From positions 1,521,001 to 1,585,000 of the forward strand of contig JAOTOL010001620.1 of the NCBI GenBank assembly GCA_034440575.1: a stretch of DNA of 64,000 nt, in the 5' to 3' direction. The DNA is from Imbricaverruca yamaguchii (taxonomy: Eukaryota; Arthropoda; Thecostraca; Neoverrucidae). The translations under genes were made by a program, and so were the position numbers. The notes beneath the pieces were generated by a model. That model had not been told where the DNA came from. It saw nothing but the letters and a program-made list of their open reading frames with translations, and ran no database searches. The first letter of the stretch is position 1. Every line of letters starts with the position of its first letter. Below are positions 57,610-64,000 of the stretch, piece after piece.

Positions 57610-60600
57610 CCAATTTGCTAAGAAATACACAATCACAATCTTCAGTCTGCAAATATAGCTATCATGTACAATTATCAGTACCTGATGGGTCAGACATCAC
57701 TAAGAAGAAATTAAACACTTCATTGAATACCCCTTACCTCAAGAACCCCATATTTCTGGCTTAATTCCACTTCATTCCACACAATCAACATGCACAACCA
57801 CATACAACTGGAATCCTTGATCAGGATCAGAAGTTCCTTGCAATGTTAGCATATACTGCAGCACTGGCAATGTTCACAAGATTTGATGTGGCAGAAATTT
57901 GTTTGGGGTGATTCTAGTTGTTTATTAGGTTCAGTTAGGTTAGGTTTAATTATGATATACTATATTACATTTCCTATGCTGTTTTCTTAGTCTAGATTAA
58001 GTTAGGTTATGTCATCTTACTTTGTTCTATGGTTTATATATCCATATGTAACTTATGAATCATTGACTGAGCAAGCAGAATTCAACTGAGACCCACCATG
58101 CAGCCACGAGCATCAATATAAGGATGGATTTGATGTGTACTGGAGGAACTCCAGTGCCTCACAAAATTATCAAGCTTTCTTTTGAACAAGAAGAAGCGAG
58201 CAAACTCTCACACAGTAAGGTTATAATGTGTATGACAATGCATGTCATGCATGTGCAGTGTAGGATTTCCATATTTTTTTCTTGGTAGTGGAGTACAATT
58301 TTTTTTAGCTGGAGTACGAATTTTTTAGCTGGATTCCAAAAAATAGCTATGCCTTTGGTGACAATTAGCCTTGTTTTAGTGGGAACGAAAAACCAATGTT
58401 AGCATTTTTGTATGCATAAACATCTTGGAAAACTAAGCAATGTCAAAAACTTTGCTGAAAGAAAAAAATGAGTTGTCAATAACCAGATAGTATTGCTTTA
58501 ATGGAATTAAAAATAAATGTTAGCATTTCACGCTGCATGTACCATACAAATATATATGTACATATAGCTAACTGCTAAGTCAGCAATATGTCAGCAAGCT
58601 AAGTCATGAATAGGTGCAATTGTGCCAAGGAATGCAACCTAGTGGGAAATGCCCTCAGTAGCCAAAGTACTCAAAAAAATATACCCATGATATCTGCAAA
58701 GTGTATAGATATTGTCTCAGTGTAGGTGGGTGATGTATTCCCAAAGTTCACAAACAAATATTTATGATAAATAGGCATGATGTAATGTGAATACACCAAT
58801 AACATTTATCCTGGCAGAGCTCAGGATGAATCACACTCACTCATCTTGGGCGGACCACACCACCGGGATCATCCTTCAACAAACACTTTTCCAAAGGACT
58901 AGTCCCACAATTAATGAGCCGAGTTCACCTGCGATTAATTTGAATTATTGCTAACTTCCGTTGTTGTCCAAAATCTCAAGCACCCCAAAATGCATTTCAT
59001 GACCCTGTCAACCTTTGAGCTATTCCGAGTTTGTGCGTATGATTTGCCACCGACGCATAATACATTACTGCCTCAGTCCCCAAAATTGGCTGTGGTTAAA
59101 TTATTAGTGAAGGACGAGGTTATATGCCAACTTCATGAGCAATGGTAGAGAAAATGGTAACAAAAGTATACTTAATTAATGCGAAGTTCACAAACTCACA
59201 CCCGACAACCAAGACCGGCTCACAACACACACCGTTGTGAGCTGGCCTTGCGCACACCTGGCATAGAAAAAACCATGTGACGTGGTAATGGATGGACTAT
59301 TGTTTTGGAATATATGATGGTTTAATAAAAATTATACTAAAACAATCCGTCTAAAAAGTTTTATTCTCACCACCAAGAAACAGTTATTTTGCATGGAAAA
59401 GCTGAAAAAAACATTGAAAATGATTCTTATGAATATTGAAAGTTCCTTTATGTACTTGTTTAGTTCATGTCTGGAATGTTTATTTGAAGCAAGGATCGAG
59501 TTAGGAGTATCTAGAGCTGCTAGACGGGAGTACAAATTGTCCCTGTAAAACCGCTCACAGGCGGTTTTATTTTTCTTTTAAGATAGAGCTGGTCGGATTC
59601 GCTACCTCAGCCCTAGAAGTACAACTGATCATGGGGTGGGGAAACAGGGAATGGATCGGAGTAAATTTCGAAACATGTATTACGGACCCTTCACTGACAC
59701 TGATGAACCCAAAATGTGGTTATATTTCAAGGCGCATGTTTATCTTCGCACACATTTACAAAAAAAATATGCGACAGTCATGCAAAAGTGCACAAATGAC
59801 ATTGGTTTCTTGGTGTAATAGCCTCAGAGAACTTGCTTGCTCTGGGGTGGATTTTAGGAAATTTGAAGTGATTTTCTTGCATTGAACGGGCTCATTGTGT
59901 CTAAAAAAGTTGTCCCTTTAACAAAACGACCTTTGATTGCGCATTCAAAGCATTTACTGGCCAAACCAGGCTTCAAATTTATACTCCGGTTTTACCTCTC
60001 AGATTTGCCAACTAGAGATTTCTGTTGCTTCTTGGCGAGTACTCCAGCGCAAGGCTATAGAACACCTCCAGGCTCCAGCGCAAGTGTTCAAAGAGTAATA
60101 TGAAATAGATATTCATTAATCTAAGTATGTCATATCAGATTAAATATTGATAAATACTGAACCAATATTAAATAAATATTGAATCAATATTGAATAAATA
60201 TTGAATTAATTGTTGACTTTATTGACACAAATATAGCGTCTTTCACATATGAAGCGCCGCAAGTTGTGCGTAGCCGGTTTTAGTAAGGCTCTTTACAAAT
60301 TTTAGTGCAATACCGAAGGCCCATGCTCGGTATGCTTTGTACTGCCTTTCAAGGATGTGTAGTGACGTTGGCTGGTCGGCACGCCGTGGTCACGGAAACT
60401 GCTAGTTGTTGTCAGGTATGGACTTTGAGTGGTAGCACTCGACCAAACAATGTTGTTCTTGGTTTTCCCTTCTGGAGTACAAAATATTTAATTTAGTCTA
60501 GTCACAATCCTGGAGTACAAAATGTATTGATATGCATGACACCAACAAACTCCAGTTTTTCCAACACTGTATATGTGTCATTCCCAGTCATTATTTGCCC

Positions 60601-60855
60601 AAATTGTTCCAAGGTTTGCCAGAATTTGCTTCTGAAGGAATTACATCGCCACAAGATGAATAAGAACCAATAATTCAAACATCAAAACATACAAGCAGAA
60701 GGTTTGAGGACCATGCTGGTCAGTCAGATACCATTGAGATACAGATGGATGAACCACAGCTAGGACCGTCCCATTAAGGTATAGAAATGCTTGCAGAGTT
60801 AACTCATGAAATGCTGTCAATATCATACCACATTTCCTCCACACCTACCATACAT
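57610..60855. other. AT-rich stretch, a few short open frames
   Basis: TTAGG-like words continue to about 58010. Overlapping plus frames at 59631-59885 (one reading YYGPFTDTDEPKMWLYF) and 59882-60103 have no recognised family but are less AT-biased than the surroundings. They might be remnants of a coding element. No exon signals support a gene. Confidence 0.3.
59546..59575. repeat. 9-bp hairpin followed by a T-run
   Basis: The sequence taaaaccgc, tcacag, gcggtttta is followed by ttttctttt. It has the shape of an intrinsic terminator, but the window is eukaryotic, so it is recorded only as a structure. Confidence 0.6.
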
Positions 60856-60861
60856 ACATCA

Positions 60862-61018
60862 GGGGATGAGTAGTCTAGGGTAAGTTGCTTGTCTCAGTCA
60901 AAAGGCTGTGGGTTCAAGTTTCACCTGTCACTATTCTTTGCCTGTGACCAATCTGCACTAGACACTGGAGATGCTACATACATGGCTTAACAGTCCCTGT
61001 CATAAAACCAATAACCAA
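60862..61018 (+). mobile_element. tRNA-derived SINE, head type v
   Basis: A 157-bp insertion with head gatgagtagtctagggtaag, box B gggttcaagtttcacc and tail aaaaccaataacca. The flanks ccatacatacatca (60848-60861, 61019-61032) are identical over 14 bases. Confidence 0.92.
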
Positions 61019-61160
61019 CCATACATACATCATGAATTGTAATGACCACTGTTGACTTAAAAGTAATCATTTGCAGAGAAAATGAACAGTTCCATCATCT
61101 TAGCCACATGCATAAACATTGCATTAGAAAGATAGGTACCTAGTTAGGTAGGTAGGTACC

Positions 61161-61738
61161 TAGGGGAAGAGGGGGTTTATAAACACTTAAGGCACCATGG
61201 AACAAATAGCTCTACTGCTGCTTTTGTATGACTAAACCAGTAATTCTGCAGTGTTTACTGAACACAAAAATGAACATGCTATCCATATGCAAACAATTCC
61301 TTTCAATGAAAATCCTCAAACACCTTGTAAAGAGCAGCTTTAAAATATATAGTTATTTTGCAGTGGTGTGCTGTATTCTGAACAGGAAATTGTTGTTGTG
61401 CAGGAATATCTCACTGTATCAATTGTGCTACAAACCATTAGTAATGACTAAAATATGCTGATGTAATTGAGAGAAAAAAACTTGTAAATCACTTCCCTGT
61501 GGTTTTCTGAAGCCAATTGCTATTTGAAGCCTCAAATCATGCCTGTGAACTTTGCCTGCTCTGTGCACAAAGAATTGGTAGAACCATGTAATCAGACATT
61601 CATATTTTGGTAAAAACAAGTCCATCATTTCTGCATACCATAATATTTTTGTTATTTATGCACTGAACATGATGAGGGAGACATCAAAAGGTAGGTATTC
61701 AGGAAACAGAATGTGTTCAGATACCCCCTCTTCCCCTA
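61161..61738. mobile_element. TA-flanked miniature inverted-repeat element
   Basis: The left end ggggaagagggggtttat (61163 on) matches the complement of the right end (ggggaagagggggtatct, ending 61736). The flanking TA dinucleotides at 61161-61162 and 61737-61738 suggest a Tc1/mariner-type target. The interior of about 540 bp is AT-rich and non-coding. Confidence 0.55.
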
Positions 61739-61746
61739 CCTAGGTA

Positions 61747-61785
61747 GTTAGTGCTTTGGGTTTTAGGGTGCTTTGACCAATTGAC
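61747..61785 (-). mobile_element. Solo LINE 3' tail, old copy
   Basis: The text gttagtgctttgggtttt, then agggtgctttgaccaa resembles the tail at 54229-54263. No duplication is clear. It sits just outside the TA-flanked element. Confidence 0.55.
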
Positions 61786-61789
61786 CATT

Positions 61790-62540
61790 CACACCCAGGA
61801 ATTGAAGGGATAAATATCAAGAACACATCAAATAGTTTAGACCACAAACCTGCCTTATTCTGAATTGTATGTTATGCTATAGGCATTACCCAACTCCAAG
61901 CTTTTTTCTGACGTGATTTTGCCTCTCAACTGAAAAGTATTCATTTGGAGCGGAAAAGAGTGGTCACATCATGTTAAGCCCATTCGTAAACATTGAATGC
62001 AAAATAAATCCCACGAAATCAAGAAGTACTTTCAACTGCAAAAATACCAAAAATCCTTACGTTTTGGATACATCCCCAATACCTTTCGCGCACGGAATAC
62101 TCACAGCTAACAAAACTTTTCGCAGAACAAAAACGGCGCCAGTCTGAAAGGTACCAGAATTTAGTACGGCAGGGTCCCTCCAATATCGTTTGGCAATCGG
62201 TGACGTCAAATGGGCTGGACAATTTCCCAGTCCCGTAGGCGCTTCAGTCAAACTTACGTGATTTCCACACATTTCCGATCTTAAATACAACACAAATTGG
62301 ACAAAATCAGACTAATTTGAAAGTTTGAAGAATTTTATTCACGAATATGGGCATTATTTTCTCCTAACACTAGGACTTTTTGCTTCAACCCACGCTGACC
62401 ACATTCATGTCGAGCGTCGCAGGAATCGCGCGGTGCCACGGGTAGTAGCAGTATGATGGAACAGGTCAACTGAAGATCACGGCCGGATGCACGGGTAGGA
62501 GCAAGTAATAGATAACTATTGCAACATAATTCCTCCCCAC
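61790..62540. other. Unassigned stretch
   Basis: A moderately GC-rich part at 62090-62230 has open minus-strand frames without a motif. Nothing else is supported. Confidence 0.3.
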
Positions 62541-62546
62541 TCTGTA

Positions 62547-62657
62547 CAGGGGCGTAAACAAGGGTGGGGGTGCTGGGGGCATGTGCCTCCCATGGGAAGG
62601 TGGAAGCCCTTCGACCAGGAAAATGCCCCATCTTCCATCATCTTGAATTTGCCCCTG
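62547..62657. mobile_element. Short GGGGC-rich element with CAGGGGC ends
   Basis: It begins caggggcgtaaacaagggtg and ends with the complement of CAGGGGCAAATTC. The interior has gggggcatgtgcctcc as in the 10470 and 44264 repeats. This may be the miniature form of that family. Confidence 0.5.
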
Positions 62658-62659
62658 CA

Positions 62660-63480
62660 CCAACCCTGAATGCCTGTCGATAGCACTGACCATGAGTGTA
62701 TCCCAGAGTGAGGTCACAGGGTGACCAACTCCATCCCTGAAGTGATGAAACTTCAATTAGAATTGACCTGAACTTGCATACTCAGCGTACTGAAGCTTAT
62801 AATATTGCGATGAATGTACACAGCCATGTTTTAGCCCCTTTTCCCCACACCATTTTGGAATAAGGGAAAACCACACATGATTAATACTGCAACATTACTT
62901 TTAGTTATTTGTACCAAAGTTTTCCACACAATTTTGGAATGAGGGAAAACTACACATATGATTAATGTTCCAGAATTACAACCAGGTATTTGTACCACAT
63001 TCTGCAATTATTTGATCGAATAAAATGCACCTTACTTATTAGAAAAAGCTGTGGCTTAGTGCTCTATTAATCTTTTTAGGCATGCACGACCACAAATCCT
63101 CTTATTTATAGCATCCTTTGCACTGCTGGTCCAACTTTTCCCCAAGTGCATTCAGTGTGCCTCTTCCTTTAGGGGTCATTTGTCTTTGGGAACCAACTGA
63201 TGCACACAGTACACCTCAAGTTACTAAGATTTATGGTCTAGGATGTGACCATACAGAAGGAATGCTCCAATGCGTATGAACTCCAGTAAGACAATTACAT
63301 TAATTATGCTTGGTAATTCATAAGTAAATTGAGATGACCAAAGCATCATAGTTGGATAGGACATTTCCGTCAAAATGCACTTTAGTGCTGCCTTTAAAGC
63401 TCTTGGGCAATTCCGACATGCATATACTGATACACATATATAATTTTAAATTCAATTCCGATAACCTGCATCTCAGATAC
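62660..63480. other. AT-rich unassigned stretch
   Basis: A local direct repeat is visible: cacaccattttggaataagg, with gaaaaccacacatgattaat at about 62846-62886, recurs at 62919-62965 (cacacaattttggaatgagg). No gene is seen. Confidence 0.4.
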
Positions 63481-63482
63481 TT

Positions 63483-64000
63483 AAGACATAAAAACATAAA
63501 GACATAAAAGATTAGTGCAACTATGAACCACAAGGGCCCTTCTTGGTTGCACTGTGTACACTCATAAAGACATAAAGACATAAAAGATTAGCGCAACTAT
63601 GAGCCACAAGGGCCCTTCTTGGTTGCACTCTGACACCAGCCAATTGCTCCCAATTTGTCAATCAGCCCTCCTGTAATACTGAAAGCAAGCCCTTATTCTT
63701 ATAATGATTGTCCATGCTGTTTTAAAGATGTTAATGTGCTGCTGCTGCAATGGTTTCTGTACCTGGTTCCAGTGTTTCTACCTGTTGGTGAGGAAGCTGT
63801 CTTAACCTTGTTCTGCTGTGGTTAACTTTAATTTTGAATTTATGACCTCTAATTGCATCATTTCTGTCAAATCAAACATTTCCCCAAGATGTCCCCTCTC
63901 CAGACCACGGACAAATTTAAAGACCTCGATGAGATCTCCTCTCAGCCTTCTATATCTAAGTGAAAACATATTCAATTTCTTCAATCTTTCCTTATATGCC
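63483..64000 (-). mobile_element. CR1-like LINE 3' part with duplicated 3' end
   Basis: The minus strand from the right edge encodes the conserved region LRYRRLRGDLIEVFKFVRGL (63984-63802), then drifts in frame to the C-terminal CNQEGPLWLIVALIFYVF and the TTTATGTC tail at about 63564-63600. A second copy of the same 3' end (63483-63558) follows directly in tandem. The element continues beyond the right edge of the window. Confidence 0.8.

Noticed and set aside
56340..58010. Interstitial telomere
   Set aside because: TTAGG-like words are scattered and mutated, with no tandem array of more than two to three units.
59546..59575. Intrinsic (rho-independent) terminator
   Set aside because: The hairpin plus T-run shape fits, but no bacterial gene is present.

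Overview
The window looks like repeat-dense intergenic DNA from a metazoan, most likely an arthropod; a chelicerate is possible but not proven. The evidence is eukaryotic throughout: an SMC5 gene, RNase H-bearing non-LTR retrotransposons, CR1-like LINEs, tRNA-derived SINEs, DNA-transposon remnants, and scattered TTAGG-like motifs. There is no operon structure and there are no bacterial-type genes.

Only one host gene is certain: a single-exon SMC5 (30997-34206, minus strand, 1069 codons) with both ATPase halves, the hinge and the coiled coils. Nearly everything else recognisable is mobile DNA in various states of decay.

Layout. 1-350 is one copy of a repeat found again at 54712-55110. 351-4920 is mostly unassigned. 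5040-9335 is a large non-coding composite repeat (block L). 9340-12430 holds CR1 debris, a GGGGC-rich repeat, a microsatellite and a SINE. 13003-22943 is partial and inverted copies of the same composite repeat (block R), split by a 4.4 kb RNase H-type LINE (LINE B, 13962-18360) with a target-site duplication. 23401-23673 is a hAT-like miniature element. 24683-27690 is a second LINE of the same kind (LINE A). 28-31 kb has a diverged direct repeat and a 24-bp minisatellite, followed by SMC5. 35.8-36.4 kb is a cluster of three SINEs. 37.3-39.7 kb is a decayed CR1 element with an esterase ORF1. 40.1-41.2 kb is a broken Gypsy integrase containing a 60-bp tandem expansion. 42.7-46.0 kb holds further SINEs. 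46.0-48.0 kb is a decayed RAG1/Transib-like transposase. 50-64 kb holds CR1 debris, a Penelope-like inverted pair, a TTAA-flanked piggyBac-like element, more SINEs and a TA-flanked miniature element.

How the parts work together. The RNase H-type LINEs end in a roughly 60-nt 3' tail closed by AACC or AATC repeats. The SINEs, which carry at least five different tRNA-like heads, share a central core and a 3' end resembling that tail, so the LINEs are the likely machinery for SINE movement. The window also contains eight solo copies of the tail alone (about 34-67 bp), several bounded by 13-16 bp target-site duplications. These tail-only micro-insertions, and the composite L/R repeat with inverted arrays around a conserved core, are the least familiar structures here.
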